A DNA stretch of 64,000 nt. Source: JAEZBP01 sp963832725. Lineage in GTDB: Bacteria > Myxococcota_A > Polyangia > Polyangiales > Sandaracinaceae. Position numbers and translations under genes: made by a program. Of the stretch, positions 35,470 through 45,023 are shown in pieces. The DNA is taken from the NCBI GenBank assembly GCA_963832725.1, contig CAWHVG010000001.1, positions 310,001 through 374,000 of the forward strand, written 5' to 3'. Position 1 is the stretch's first letter. Each line of letters opens with the position of its first letter. Below the pieces are notes generated by a model that saw nothing but the letters and a program-made list of their open reading frames with translations, ran no database searches and was not told the DNA's origin.

Positions 35470-36859
35470 TCAGCGCCCGACGAGCGAGCGCGGCACCGGC
35501 ATGATGTTCCAGGTCATGCGCGAGCGCGGCACGTCGCGGTGGTGGATGACCTCGCGGCGCGGTCGACCGTTCACCCACACGTAGCGGCGGAGCTCGCCCT
35601 GCTCGTCCGCGGCCACGTAGAGCTCGTCGACCCCGTTGTCGTCGAGATCGGTGATCAACGCCGCGTGCTCGAACCCACGGGAATTCCGGTCGATGCTCTC
35701 GATCGACCACTCGCCGCGCGGGTCGCGGCCGGGGCGGAGCAGCCAGAGCCCCTGCGAGAACGACGCTGCCACCATCTCCCGGTGCCCGTCGCCGTCGAGG
35801 TCGCCCACGGTCAAGAAGCGGCAGAGGCGCTCGTTGGGGATGCGCGCGATGACCACCCCGCCATCGGCCGGCGTGTCGCCGTCGTAGCGGCGGATCTCCA
35901 CCGGCTCGACAATCTCGATGTTCGCCCCGGTACCGCGCGTCAGCGCCTCGACCGCGACGTAGAGCTCGTCATTCCCGTCGCCGTCGACGTCGCCGACCCA
36001 GAATCTCCTTGGCGTGCCGGTTGCCGAGATCCGCCACCACCGTGCGCCCCTCGTGGGTGCGGGGGACGTAGCGGACGACTCGGCCATGCTGCTCGCCACC
36101 GTTCAAATCGTTGGGCTCGCTGGGCGTCGCGTAGACCTCCAGCGTGCCGTCGCCGTTCAGGTCGCCGAGCTCGATCTCGTGCACGAACGTGTTCGGCTGG
36201 CGGTCAATCTCGGTGACGTCGTAGCCGCTTCCGTCGGCCTTCGGCCGGATCACGCCGACCACCCCTTGGTCGTGCGTCGCGACCGCGATGGCGGGACGCT
36301 GGTCACCGAAGAGGTCACCAATCTCGGCCTCCCGCATCCGGTTGAACCGACCGCCGAAGGAGGTCGCCCAGAGCGTCTCCGGCTGCCAGCCCGAATCGCC
36401 GTGGCGCCACAGCTTCACGGCCGCGGCCGTGCCGGCCATGGTCAGGATGCCGGGCTCGCCCTCCGGCGGGTCGTAGACCATCGCCTTGTGGAAGACGTTG
36501 CTGGAGGAGTCCTCGATGGTGTCGACATGCCACTCGCCGCCCGAGCGGGTCAGGATCTCGACCAGCGCCGCGCCGGGCTGAGCACCGACGTGCCCGTCGA
36601 CCACCGGGAACTGCGAGTAGGCGAGCAAGAGCCCGTTCGGGAGGTCGTCGGGGACCGCCGCGGTCTGCGCCGGATGCGGCGCCGCGGGCGGATCGGCGTG
36701 ATCGCCCTCGGCGTGCCCCTCCGCGCTGCCTCCCGCCGCGGCGTGCTCGTCACTCGACGCGGGCGCGCTCGAGCCGCTCCCGTTCGAGTCGCTACCGCAC
36801 GCACCGAGCAGGCTCAGCGCCACCACCGTCGTCCCGAGCACGCGCCACCGCATGGCCAT
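35470..36859 (-). CDS. FG-GAP/VCBS-repeat lipoprotein (one-base frameshift)
   Basis: Reads as 462 residues after removing one base at GAATC 36001-36005 (AKEIWVGDVDGDGNDELY). The ATG at 36859 has a GGAGG upstream. The lipoprotein signal ends in LSLLGACGSD, followed by a Ser/His/Ala linker. The body is a beta propeller with FG-GAP calcium loops: GDLNGDGTLEVY, GDVDGDGNDELY, GDLDGDGHREMV and TDLDDNGVDELY. Such propellers bind ligands on the cell surface and are related to integrin alpha heads. It converges on the kinase gene, with 18 bp between the stops. Confidence 0.78.
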
Positions 36860-36969
36860 ATCCCGTTCCTCCCATCGAGCTGCGTCCGGGAGGCCGATAC
36901 GCCCGACACCACCGGACCCGTCACCGGTCTCGCCGCTCGCCCGCGGCGCCCCGGACCGGTCGTGCTCTA

Positions 36970-37668
36970 TCAGCGCCCAATCGGGCGCGCAATTCTTCGG
37001 CGCCGGCCGCGCTCCTCCTCGATGCGCTTCTTCGTCGCGGCCCAGCCGCAGATCGGGCACGCCGCGAGGTCGTGGTAGCGCGCCGGGCAGTGCTCGCGGC
37101 CGAAGTAGATGATCTTCAGGTGCATGTCGTTCCAGCGCGGCTTCGGGAAGAGCGCCTTCAGGTCGCGCTCAGTACGCTCGACGCTCTGCCCGTTGCTCAG
37201 CCCCCAGCGGGCCGCCAGACGATGGATGTGAGTGTCGACCGGGAACGCCGGGTGCCCGAACGCCTGCGACATGACCACCGACGCGGTCTTGTGCCCCACC
37301 CCCGGCAGCGCCTCGAGCGCCTCGAAGCTCTCGGGGACCCGGCTCTCGTGCTCGTCGACCAGCATCCGGGCCAGCCCGACCAGCGCCTTGGCCTTCTGCG
37401 GCGCCAGCCCCAGCTGCCGGATCAGCTCGAGCACCCGCGCCGGGTCGAGCACGGCCAGCGCCTCCGGCGTCGGCGCCGCCTCGAAGAGAGCGGGCGTGAC
37501 CTCGTTCACCTTCTTGTCGGTGGTCTGGGCGCTGAGCACCACGGCCACGAGGAGCGTGAAGGAGTCCCGATGGTCGAGCGGGATCGCGACCTCGGGGTAG
37601 AGATCGTCCAGGATCGCCAGGACTTTCGCGGCCTTTTCCGTCTTTCGCATCGCGGCGGGCGGAAGCAT
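36970..37668 (-). CDS. nth: endonuclease III
   Basis: 232 residues (226 from ATG 37650). This DNA glycosylase/AP lyase removes oxidised pyrimidines. The helix-hairpin-helix LPGVGHKTASVV contains the catalytic lysine and VDTHIHRLAARWGLS the catalytic aspartate. The C-terminal loop reads HCPARYHDLAACPICG: three cysteines spaced 9 and 2 apart, not the four-cysteine C-X6-C-X2-C-X5-C that holds the 4Fe-4S cluster. I recall similar GREYCPARGH forms in other phyla, so this may be a cluster-less or zinc-like subgroup. A basic tail (RRRRIARPIGR) ends the protein. Confidence 0.9.
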   Translation of the reverse strand: MLPPAAMRKTEKAAKVLAILDDLYPEVAIPLDHRDSFTLLVAVVLSAQTTDKKVNEVTPALFEAAPTPEALAVLDPARVLELIRQLGLAPQKAKALVGLARMLVDEHESRVPESFEALEALPGVGHKTASVVMSQAFGHPAFPVDTHIHRLAARWGLSNGQSVERTERDLKALFPKPRWNDMHLKIIYFGREHCPARYHDLAACPICGWAATKKRIEEERGRRRRIARPIGR

Positions 37669-37790
37669 AGCGTCTCACCCGCCCGGGCGGGCTCGCGCCA
37701 CCGCGGGCGGGCATCGAAGAGTCGGCCGCTCGCCTCGGTTCGCTCGTCGTCGCGTTGCCACTCTCGCCCAGGACGTCTAGACCGTCTCCG

Positions 37791-38255
37791 ATGCGCCGCG
37801 CCGGGCCCATTCTCTTCGCGCTCTCCCTCCTCGCCGCGTGCGACGTCGCGCCCCACACCCCCGAGCCGCCCCCGCCACCCGAGGATCCACCCGCCGACGC
37901 GCTGGAGGCCCACCTGCGCGCGCGAGGACGTGGAATCGCCGCGTGGATGATGCCCAACGGCGAGGTTCGGCGCGGTGAGATCGGCGAGGGGAGCGCGCGC
38001 GACTTCAGCCACCTGATGCAGCCGGGCTGGTGCTACAAGGTCGTCGCCGTGGGCGAAGGGGAGCTCCAAGACCTCGATCTCCGGGTCTACGACGGCCACG
38101 ACGTGCTGGTGCAGCGGGACACGACGCAAGACCCGCAGCCCTACGTCGGCGTCGAGAGCCCGATCTGCCCCGGCGAGGCCGCCACCTACCGGATCGCAGT
38201 CCGCGCGCGCTCGGGCTCGGGCCCCTTCGCGATGCAGGTCTACCGCTCCCTCTGA
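37791..38255 (+). CDS. small lipoprotein of unknown function
   Basis: 154 residues from the ATG at 37791, which places the hydrophobic signal and lipobox (LSLLAACDV) at the N-terminus. A Pro/Glu-rich linker (PPPPPEDPPADA) leads to a compact domain of about 100 residues with two Cys (QPGWCYKVVAVGEG and ESPICPGEAATYRIAV), similar in outline to PPC-type beta sandwiches (LDLRVYDGHDV). The function is unknown. It is divergent from nth, with 122 bp between. Confidence 0.72.
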   Translation: MRRAGPILFALSLLAACDVAPHTPEPPPPPEDPPADALEAHLRARGRGIAAWMMPNGEVRRGEIGEGSARDFSHLMQPGWCYKVVAVGEGELQDLDLRVYDGHDVLVQRDTTQDPQPYVGVESPICPGEAATYRIAVRARSGSGPFAMQVYRSL

Positions 38256-38334
38256 GCCCGGATTCGCCGCTGCGAGCGGTCCGGCCCGTCAGGATGGACG
38301 GTGGGCGCTCGGTCGCCGTCGGTGAGCCGAGGCT

Positions 38335-38352
38335 CCGCCCGGCCTTGGGCGG
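38335..38352. terminator. bidirectional hairpin between convergent genes
   Basis: CCGCCC-GGCCTT-GGGCGG is a perfect six-pair stem. It sits inside a larger inverted repeat (CGTCAGGA before, TCCTGACG after). The flanking genes converge here (stops at 38255 and 38418). Confidence 0.5.
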
Positions 38353-38417
38353 GCCCGCTCCGTCCTGACGCGGCCATCCTCGCGCTCGCGACGCGATTCA
38401 GGCTCTTCGGCGTCGCG

Positions 38418-40886
38418 TCAGCGGACCACAATCGTCTCCGGCAACATCGCCATGGGCGCCGCGGCGCCGAGCTGCCTCAGCGTGATGACGGCCGAGAGGA
38501 CCGCGCGCAGCTCCGGCGCGACCCGGGCCAGCAGCCCGCCCTGCGCCTCCGCCTGGGCCGGATCGACCGGCGTCGCGCCAATCCCGAGCGCACCGAGCAC
38601 GTAGTCGAGGAGGCTGGAGGGCCGCGAAGGCTCGATCTCGATGTCGACCTCCGGCCCCACCCCGGCCGCGCGCCGCGCCGCCGCGAGCGCCGGACCGAAC
38701 CCGCCGAGATGATCGATCAGCCCGTTGTCGATCGCCTGATCGCCCATCCACAGCCGGCCGCGGCCCAGCGCGTCGACCTCCTGCACGCTCATCCCACGTC
38801 CGCGGGCCACGCGCCGGAGGAACATCCGGTACCAATGCCGCACGCTGTTCGCGAGCACAGCCCGCTCGTCGGGCGTGAAGGGCCGGTAGTAGGAGGTCGC
38901 GCCCGCGTGCGCACCGCGGCCCATCGTCTCCAGGTTCACCCCGATCATCCGGCCGAGCGGGGCGAAGTCGACCTTGCCGAACCACACGCCGATCGAGCCG
39001 GTGATGGTCGTGGGATCCGCCCAGATCTCCTGCGCCGCCGACGCGATGTAGTAGCCGCCGCTGGCCGCGATGGCGCCCATCGAGGCGATCACCGGCTTGT
39101 GTCGGCGCGCCCTCAGGATGGCCCGGTAGATTTGATCCGACGCCAGCACCGAGCCGCCGCCGCTGTCGATCCGCAGCACGATCGCGACCACGGAAGGATC
39201 GGCCGCCAGCCGGTCGATGGCGCGGACCACGGTCCGCCCGCCGCTCATGTGGATGCCGATCAGCGGGATGTCGACGTTGTCTCCGTCGACGATGGTGCCG
39301 TCGACCACCACCACGCCGATCCGCGGCCGATGCCCCCAGCGCTCGGGCACCTCCCAGGGCTCGCCCGTCTCCCGCCCGAAGCTCCCACCGAACCCCTCGC
39401 GCAGCTCGGCGTCCATCGCGTGCTCGTCCGCGAGCGCGTGCACCATCCCGAGCTCGACCGCCTGCGGCGGGAGCTGCGGCCCCTGGTCGATGATCTCCCC
39501 GATGCGCTCGGGCGAGACGCCCAGATCGCGCGCGGCGTCGACGGTGATCCGGCGGTAGGCCCAGTCCAGCACCGCCTCGTCCTGCCGGCGGGCCGGCGGC
39601 GTGGGCCCCTCGTTCATGAACTCTTCGATCGCGCTCTTGTAGCGTCCGATCCGCACGAAGTCGGCGCGGATCCCGACGCGTTGCAAGAGGTCGCCGAGGA
39701 AGAACATCTCGGACGCCGGTCCCGTGAGGCGCACCCCGCCAGCGGGATCGAGGAGGATGCGGTCGGCGCCCGCGCAGGCGTACCACTCGCTGCCGGTGGC
39801 GTCGTCGAGGTAGCAGACGACCCGCTTCCCGCTCGCCTTCAGCGCGTCAATCATGATCCGGAGCTCCTGCGCGTAGGCCAGGCCCATTCCGCTGCCGCGC
39901 GGGTGCAGGAGCACGCCGGCCACGCGCGGATCGTAGAGCGCGCGATCGAGCCGCCGCACCGTCTGTAGGATGCCTCGCGCGCCGGTGCTCTCCAGCGGCA
40001 CCTCGAGCACGTACGAGCCGCGCGGGAGGCCCGGACGCTCGGCGCCCTGCACGTGCGCGGACACGTACCAGCCCGGCGAGTGGCTCAGCCCGTCGCCCGC
40101 GATGACCCCGCCGCCGGCGCCGATCATGCCCCAGTCAATCGCGAGCCCCGCCGTGACCCGGACATCCGGGTTCGGCCCGTCGAGGCGCTCCCCCTGGACC
40201 GCGGCCAGCGCGCGACCGACGTAGGGCACGCCGACCTGCGCCGAGGCGCGGCCGCCCACGTGCCCGTTCTCGTCGACAATCCCGGCCACGTCGAGCGTCA
40301 GCCAGCGGTCGCCGGTCGGGCGGAGCGCCGCGGCGAACAAGAACGAGCGCGGGACCGACTGAAAGGGCGCCCGGAGCCCGGGGCCGACGACATCGCGCGC
40401 GATGAAGCTCGTGGCGAGCCAGTCCACCGGCCTCCAGCTCGCCGCCAAGTCGAGGGTGGTCAGCCCGTCGAGGTGCCGGTCACCGGAGCCGAGGAAGCGG
40501 ACGGCGCCGCCGACGCTGAACGCTTGGTCGAAGCCCCACGCCAGCGCAATCGAGCCCATCGTGCGCTGACTCTGCCTCGTGAAGATGGTGGGCCTCACGC
40601 TGTCAATCGAGACGCCGAGCGCGAAGCCGTAGATCAGGGGCGTGGCCGCGTAGAAACCGTCACCGCGGATCAGCGTGTCCCGCTTCGCCGCGTCGGTGTG
40701 CACGTAGCCGAGCGACCACGAGGGCAGGAACGCGATGGCGGACGGGTTGAGGTCGACCGCCTCGGGCACGTCGGGCGCCGCAATCGAGTAACCCGGCAGG
40801 GCCATCGGCGCGGTCGGCCGAGTGAACTGAGCGTGGCCAAGAGCCGGCACGAGAGCGCCGACGAGGACGACGAGGAGCGTACGCAC
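38418..40886 (-). CDS. sppA: SppA-type signal peptide peptidase with extra N-terminal barrel-like domain
   Basis: 822 residues, GTG at 40886. A signal peptide (VVLVGALVPALGHAQ) is followed by about 280 residues of alternating-pattern sequence with features of an outer-membrane or PorV-like beta barrel (SLGYVHTDAAKR, MGSIALAWGFDQAFSVGGA, LTLDVAGIVDENGHVGG). The remaining residues are a tandem SppA (67K type) with the general base Lys417 in IGRYKSAIEE and the nucleophile Ser609 in AIAASGGYYIASAA. The 192-residue spacing matches E. coli SppA, so the protease should be active. E. coli SppA has 618 residues; the surplus is the N-terminal domain. SppA degrades cleaved signal peptides in the inner membrane; an outer-membrane-like domain suggests a different location. 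Confidence 0.85.
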   Translation of the reverse strand: MRTLLVVLVGALVPALGHAQFTRPTAPMALPGYSIAAPDVPEAVDLNPSAIAFLPSWSLGYVHTDAAKRDTLIRGDGFYAATPLIYGFALGVSIDSVRPTIFTRQSQRTMGSIALAWGFDQAFSVGGAVRFLGSGDRHLDGLTTLDLAASWRPVDWLATSFIARDVVGPGLRAPFQSVPRSFLFAAALRPTGDRWLTLDVAGIVDENGHVGGRASAQVGVPYVGRALAAVQGERLDGPNPDVRVTAGLAIDWGMIGAGGGVIAGDGLSHSPGWYVSAHVQGAERPGLPRGSYVLEVPLESTGARGILQTVRRLDRALYDPRVAGVLLHPRGSGMGLAYAQELRIMIDALKASGKRVVCYLDDATGSEWYACAGADRILLDPAGGVRLTGPASEMFFLGDLLQRVGIRADFVRIGRYKSAIEEFMNEGPTPPARRQDEAVLDWAYRRITVDAARDLGVSPERIGEIIDQGPQLPPQAVELGMVHALADEHAMDAELREGFGGSFGRETGEPWEVPERWGHRPRIGVVVVDGTIVDGDNVDIPLIGIHMSGGRTVVRAIDRLAADPSVVAIVLRIDSGGGSVLASDQIYRAILRARRHKPVIASMGAIAASGGYYIASAAQEIWADPTTITGSIGVWFGKVDFAPLGRMIGVNLETMGRGAHAGATSYYRPFTPDERAVLANSVRHWYRMFLRRVARGRGMSVQEVDALGRGRLWMGDQAIDNGLIDHLGGFGPALAAARRAAGVGPEVDIEIEPSRPSSLLDYVLGALGIGATPVDPAQAEAQGGLLARVAPELRAVLSAVITLRQLGAAAPMAMLPETIVVR

Positions 40887-40991
40887 CGCTCGAAGGTAGC
40901 GCGCTCCAGAAGAACGCGCGTGCCCTGAGCGAGGACGGGACCGCGACGTCTCACTGGCGCTCCACTCGAACAATCCGCTACCGTCGTGCTC

Positions 40992-41852
40992 ATGCTCGCC
41001 CCGCGCCGCCTTCGGACGGCACTCCTGTTGCTGACGTGTCTCACCGCGCTCCCGGCGGGCGTCCACGCGCAGTCGGACGGGAGCGACGACGGCACGCCCC
41101 CCGAGGCGGTCGAGTTCTTTCGGCGCGCCCGCGAGTCGTACGACGCGGGCCGCTACCGTGAAGCGGCGGACAATCTCGAGCGGGCGCTGATCCTCGACCC
41201 CGACTCGCCGACGCTCGTCTACAACCTCGCGCGCGTCTACGAGCTGCTCGGCGACCTCGACCGCTCGCTCGACTTCTACCAGCGCTACCAGCGACTGCTC
41301 CCGCAGCAGCAGGCGCGCGAGCAGGATCGTGCCTCGGCCACCATCCGCCGTCTGCAGGGCGCTCAAGCCTCCGGTCAGCTCGGGGCCGACGAGGCGCCGC
41401 CGATGCCGCGGGAGGTCGAGCCGCTCCGGCAGCTCCCGGGCCTCGTCCTGGTGCGCGAGCGGGGCGTCGCGGACACCGCGTTCTGGGTGACCCTCACCGG
41501 CGGCGTGGCGCTGCTCGCCGTCGGTGCCGTGTTCGGGTCGCTGGCCCTCCTCGAGCACCAAGCGGCCACCGCCTTCGTGCTCGACGGCACCAACGATCCC
41601 TCCCAGCGCAGCGGCGAGATCAATCGTGCGCACACCTACGGCTACGTGACGGACGCGGCGCTCGGCGCGGGCGCGCTGGCCGTCATCGGCGCCGGGCTGC
41701 TCTACTTCTTGCGCGAGCACACCGTCGAGCGAGCGCCAGTGCGGGAAGTCGACGGCGAGGAGAGCCAGAGCGAGGCCGAGCGACCGCGGATCGACGCGAC
41801 CGTGACCGCGAGCCCGAACGGCGCGATGATCGTCGCGATGGGGCGCTTCTGA
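40992..41852 (+). CDS. TPR-repeat protein with two membrane helices
   Basis: 286 residues from ATG 40992 (GTG at 40986 also in frame). A signal peptide (LLLLTCLTALPAGVHA) is followed by a TPR pair (AGRYREAADNLERALILDPD and LVYNLARVYELLGDLDRSLD), a linker, and two hydrophobic segments near residues 170 and 225 (LTGGVALLAVGAVFGSLALL and LGAGALAVIGAGLLYFL). This layout is common in myxobacterial proteins that accompany PEGA proteins. The stop overlaps the ATG of the next lipoprotein gene by one base, so the two form an operon. Divergent from sppA. Confidence 0.78.
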   Translation: MLAPRRLRTALLLLTCLTALPAGVHAQSDGSDDGTPPEAVEFFRRARESYDAGRYREAADNLERALILDPDSPTLVYNLARVYELLGDLDRSLDFYQRYQRLLPQQQAREQDRASATIRRLQGAQASGQLGADEAPPMPREVEPLRQLPGLVLVRERGVADTAFWVTLTGGVALLAVGAVFGSLALLEHQAATAFVLDGTNDPSQRSGEINRAHTYGYVTDAALGAGALAVIGAGLLYFLREHTVERAPVREVDGEESQSEAERPRIDATVTASPNGAMIVAMGRF

Positions 41853-43384
41853 TGACGCGTTGGCTTCACTTCGCTGCGTTCTTGCTGGCCGGCTGCAGCT
41901 TCATCGTGAAGGGCGGAGGAGACGATCCGATCCGCTGCCAGATGCCGCAGGCGGATCAGCCCGATCCCTGCCTGGCCATCGGCCCCGATTGGCTTTGCCA
42001 GGGTGGCGTCTGCGCGCAGATGGGGTGCACGCCCGAGTCCTGCAACGGCATGGACGACGACTGCGACGGCACCGTCGACGAAGACCTCGACGACGACATG
42101 GACGGGTTCACCTGGTGTCGGACCGGGCCCACACCCTTCGACTGCGACGACACCGATCCGAGCATCCACCCCGCGGGCGACGGAATCCCGGCGCCGGACG
42201 ACGTCTGCGACGGGAAGGACAACGACTGTGATCCGTCCACGCCCGACGGGGCGACCTGTCCGACGAACACGATCTGCGACATCAACGCCTGCACGGACGC
42301 GAGCTGCACCCCGGCGATGCGCTGCACGATGATCAACTGCGTGAACCGACCGGAGATCTGCACGATCGACCAGTTCTGTGATCGCTCGATGAGCCCGCCG
42401 AGCTGCCAGCCCGTGGTGATGAGCTGCCTCGACCCGGCGTTCACCTGCACGGAGGCCGGCCAACGCTGCAATCCGGAGAACGGTCAGTGCGTCACGCCCT
42501 TGTCCGACGGCAACGAGTGCAACTACGACGCGGAGTGCAACTCCCGGCTCTGCGTTCCGGCCGAGGCGCTGCGGCTCGCGTCCGACGACATCCACGGTGC
42601 GAACGGGATCTGCTCGCACAGCTGCTGTGACGACTCGGACTGCGGCTCCGGTCAGATCTGCTGGGACTCGGGCAGCGGCACTCGCGCCTGCGTCGCGACC
42701 GATCTCCTCGCGCTCGGACCGAACGGAGCCCCCGCGGTCAGCGCCTGCCTCGACTCCAGCTCCTGCTCCGGCGGCAACGTGTGCGAGCTCTACCCGGACA
42801 ACGCGTACCGGCTCGACGGCCGCTACTCGCTCACGTGCGACTCGCCCTACACCAACGCGCGGGACTGCTCGAGCACCCCGTGTCTGATCGATCCCGCGGC
42901 CTTCTGTGGCCGGCGCGACGGCGTGTGCCACCACGACTTCTGCACCGGCGGCGCGGACTGCCCGACCGGGATCTGCGTCGGAAACCACTGCGTCGACTCA
43001 TGCCGCACGGCATCGACCTGCCCCACCGGTCTGCTCACCTCGAGCGCCGCCCCGGCCTGCCTGTACGCGTACGTCTCGACGAACGGGCGAATGGACTACT
43101 TCCCCATCTGCCAATACATCGACCGCTCGAGCACCAAGGAGAACGGCGAGACTTGCTCGAGCGGCTCGGAGTGCCGCGACCAGCTCTGCATCGACAGCCT
43201 CGGCCGTACGGATCCTCCGGACGGCACGCCGAAATTCTGTGCGGCGACCTGCTGCAACGACACGCAGTGCGGCGACATCGCGGGGGGACAATGCAGGCCG
43301 ATCTTCGTCGGCTCCGGCTATGAGATGCACTGCCTGCCCGCGCCCATGTTCAACTCCGGCGGGACGGGCGCGTCCTCGGGCTGA
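41852..43384 (+). CDS. MopE-like Cys-rich lipoprotein
   Basis: 510 residues. The signal ends in FLLAGCSFIV. A MopE-type metal-binding motif is present near residue 65 (CNGMDDDCDGTVDEDLDDD) and another near residue 110 (CDGKDNDCDPSTPDG). The rest has about 50 cysteines in pairs (CCDDSDCGSGQIC, DCPTGICVGNHCVDSC). MopE-related proteins bind copper or calcium on the cell surface; here only the motif is shared. It starts within the stop of the TPR gene and is 41 bp from the next kinase, so all three may form one unit. Confidence 0.8.
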   Translation: MTRWLHFAAFLLAGCSFIVKGGGDDPIRCQMPQADQPDPCLAIGPDWLCQGGVCAQMGCTPESCNGMDDDCDGTVDEDLDDDMDGFTWCRTGPTPFDCDDTDPSIHPAGDGIPAPDDVCDGKDNDCDPSTPDGATCPTNTICDINACTDASCTPAMRCTMINCVNRPEICTIDQFCDRSMSPPSCQPVVMSCLDPAFTCTEAGQRCNPENGQCVTPLSDGNECNYDAECNSRLCVPAEALRLASDDIHGANGICSHSCCDDSDCGSGQICWDSGSGTRACVATDLLALGPNGAPAVSACLDSSSCSGGNVCELYPDNAYRLDGRYSLTCDSPYTNARDCSSTPCLIDPAAFCGRRDGVCHHDFCTGGADCPTGICVGNHCVDSCRTASTCPTGLLTSSAAPACLYAYVSTNGRMDYFPICQYIDRSSTKENGETCSSGSECRDQLCIDSLGRTDPPDGTPKFCAATCCNDTQCGDIAGGQCRPIFVGSGYEMHCLPAPMFNSGGTGASSG

Positions 43385-43425
43385 GCACATCCGCTCGCGC
43401 GTGGTAGACTCGCCCTCCGAGCGGC

Positions 43426-44946
43426 ATGCGCATCTGCCCCAAATGTCGCACCGCCTACCCCACCGCGGGTCGGTCGACTTGCGCTCAGGACGGCACCCGG
43501 CTGATCGACGCCGAGGAGTACGCGCGCTCGAGGTCCGATCCGCTGCTCGGACGGACCATCGCCGGACGCTTCCACGTCATCGAGCGCATCGGCACGGGCG
43601 GCATGGGCACCGTCTACCGCGCCAAGCAGTCCGGGCTGGACCGCGAGGTGGCGCTCAAGGTGCTCAAGCGCGAGCTGGTCAGCGACCGGGACACCGTCGC
43701 GCGCTTCCACCGCGAAGCGAAGGCCATGTCGCTCTTGATGCACCCGAACACGGTGCGAGTCTTCGACTTCGGCGAGGACGACGACGGCTACCTCTACCTC
43801 GCGATGGAGCTGCTCGAGGGCGAGCTGCTCACGGCGTGGATCGAGCGGGACGGAACGCCGGCGCTGACCGAGGCAGTCGAGATCGCGAGCGAGATCCTCC
43901 GCTCGCTGGCGGAGGCCCACAGCAAGGGCATCGTCCACCGCGACCTCAAGCCGGACAACATCTTCCTCGCCCGCGTGGAAGGCCACGCGCGGCCGGTGGT
44001 GAAGGTGCTCGACTTCGGCATCGCCAAGGCCTTCCGCGACGACCAGAAGATCGATCAGCTCGAGACCCAGGCCGGGACGGTCTTCGGCACGCCGCGCTAC
44101 ATGTCGCCGGAGCAGGCCCAGGGGAAGAGCCTCGACCATCGGAGCGATCTCTACTCGGTCGGAGTGCTCCTCTATCACCTGCTCACTGGCCACGCGCCCT
44201 TCGTCGACGACGACGCCGTCGTGGTCATGGCCAAGCACATCCGCGAGACGCCACCGCGCCCGCGGCAGGCGGCGCCGGAGCGCCCCATCCCGCGCAACCT
44301 CGACAAGGTGGTCATGCGCGCGCTGGCCAAGGAGCCGGACAATCGCTACTCGAGCGCCGACGTGTTCGAGGCGCGGCTCGCGGCCTGCCTGCCCGACGTC
44401 GAGGCCGAAGCCCGCAGAGCCCGTGGAGGCCTGGCCGCGCTGCCCCGCGTGCCGCTGGCAATCGGAGGCGGCATCGTCGTGGTGGCGTTGGGGATCGCCG
44501 TCGCGGTGGCCTTCGGGGGCTCGACGGAGGAGGTCGCCGAGGCCCACGTGATCGCCGCGCCGCCGCAGCAGGCCACCGCGCCCGAGCGCGAACCCACACC
44601 TCCAGCGCACGCCGAGCAAGCGCGGGTCACGCTGGGCAGCGACCCGACGGGAGCTGCAATCTGGCGCGGCGACGAGCTGCTCGGCACCACACCGCGCACC
44701 TTCGAGATCCCGGACGGCGAGTCCATGCACCTCACACTGCGCGCGGAGGGGCACCACGCGGCCGACGTCGACCTCGACGGCGAAACGCCGAACCGAGAGG
44801 TCTCGCTCACGCCGCTCCCGTCGACGCCGGCTCCACGGCGTGCGCCCTCGGCGCCGCACCGGGCCACGACACCGCACCCGCGGGCCGAGCAGGCGACCCC
44901 CTCGCAACCGGAGCCGAGCCACAATCCCTACGAGCGCTTCGACTGA
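43426..44946 (+). CDS. Ser/Thr protein kinase with zinc ribbon and PEGA-like domain
   Basis: 506 residues. An N-terminal zinc ribbon (CPKCRTAYPT, then CAQDG) precedes a kinase domain (residues 48-310) with GTGGMGTVYRA, ALKVLK, HRDLKPDN, DFGIAKA and YMSPEQA, all intact. A transmembrane helix (LAIGGGIVVVALGIAVAVAFGG region, near residue 350) follows, then a linker and a PEGA-like domain (VTLGSDPTGAAIWRGDELLG). The kinase is cytoplasmic, the PEGA-like part outside. It belongs with the TPR and MopE-like genes upstream. It converges on mutS2. Confidence 0.93.
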   Translation: MRICPKCRTAYPTAGRSTCAQDGTRLIDAEEYARSRSDPLLGRTIAGRFHVIERIGTGGMGTVYRAKQSGLDREVALKVLKRELVSDRDTVARFHREAKAMSLLMHPNTVRVFDFGEDDDGYLYLAMELLEGELLTAWIERDGTPALTEAVEIASEILRSLAEAHSKGIVHRDLKPDNIFLARVEGHARPVVKVLDFGIAKAFRDDQKIDQLETQAGTVFGTPRYMSPEQAQGKSLDHRSDLYSVGVLLYHLLTGHAPFVDDDAVVVMAKHIRETPPRPRQAAPERPIPRNLDKVVMRALAKEPDNRYSSADVFEARLAACLPDVEAEARRARGGLAALPRVPLAIGGGIVVVALGIAVAVAFGGSTEEVAEAHVIAAPPQQATAPEREPTPPAHAEQARVTLGSDPTGAAIWRGDELLGTTPRTFEIPDGESMHLTLRAEGHHAADVDLDGETPNREVSLTPLPSTPAPRRAPSAPHRATTPHPRAEQATPSQPEPSHNPYERFD

Positions 44947-45023
44947 CGCCCTGACTCGCGCGTCCGGCTCCGCCAAAGGCGGGCCTGGCACTCGGGACGC
45001 GCTCGAGGCCCAGGTCGCGCCGC

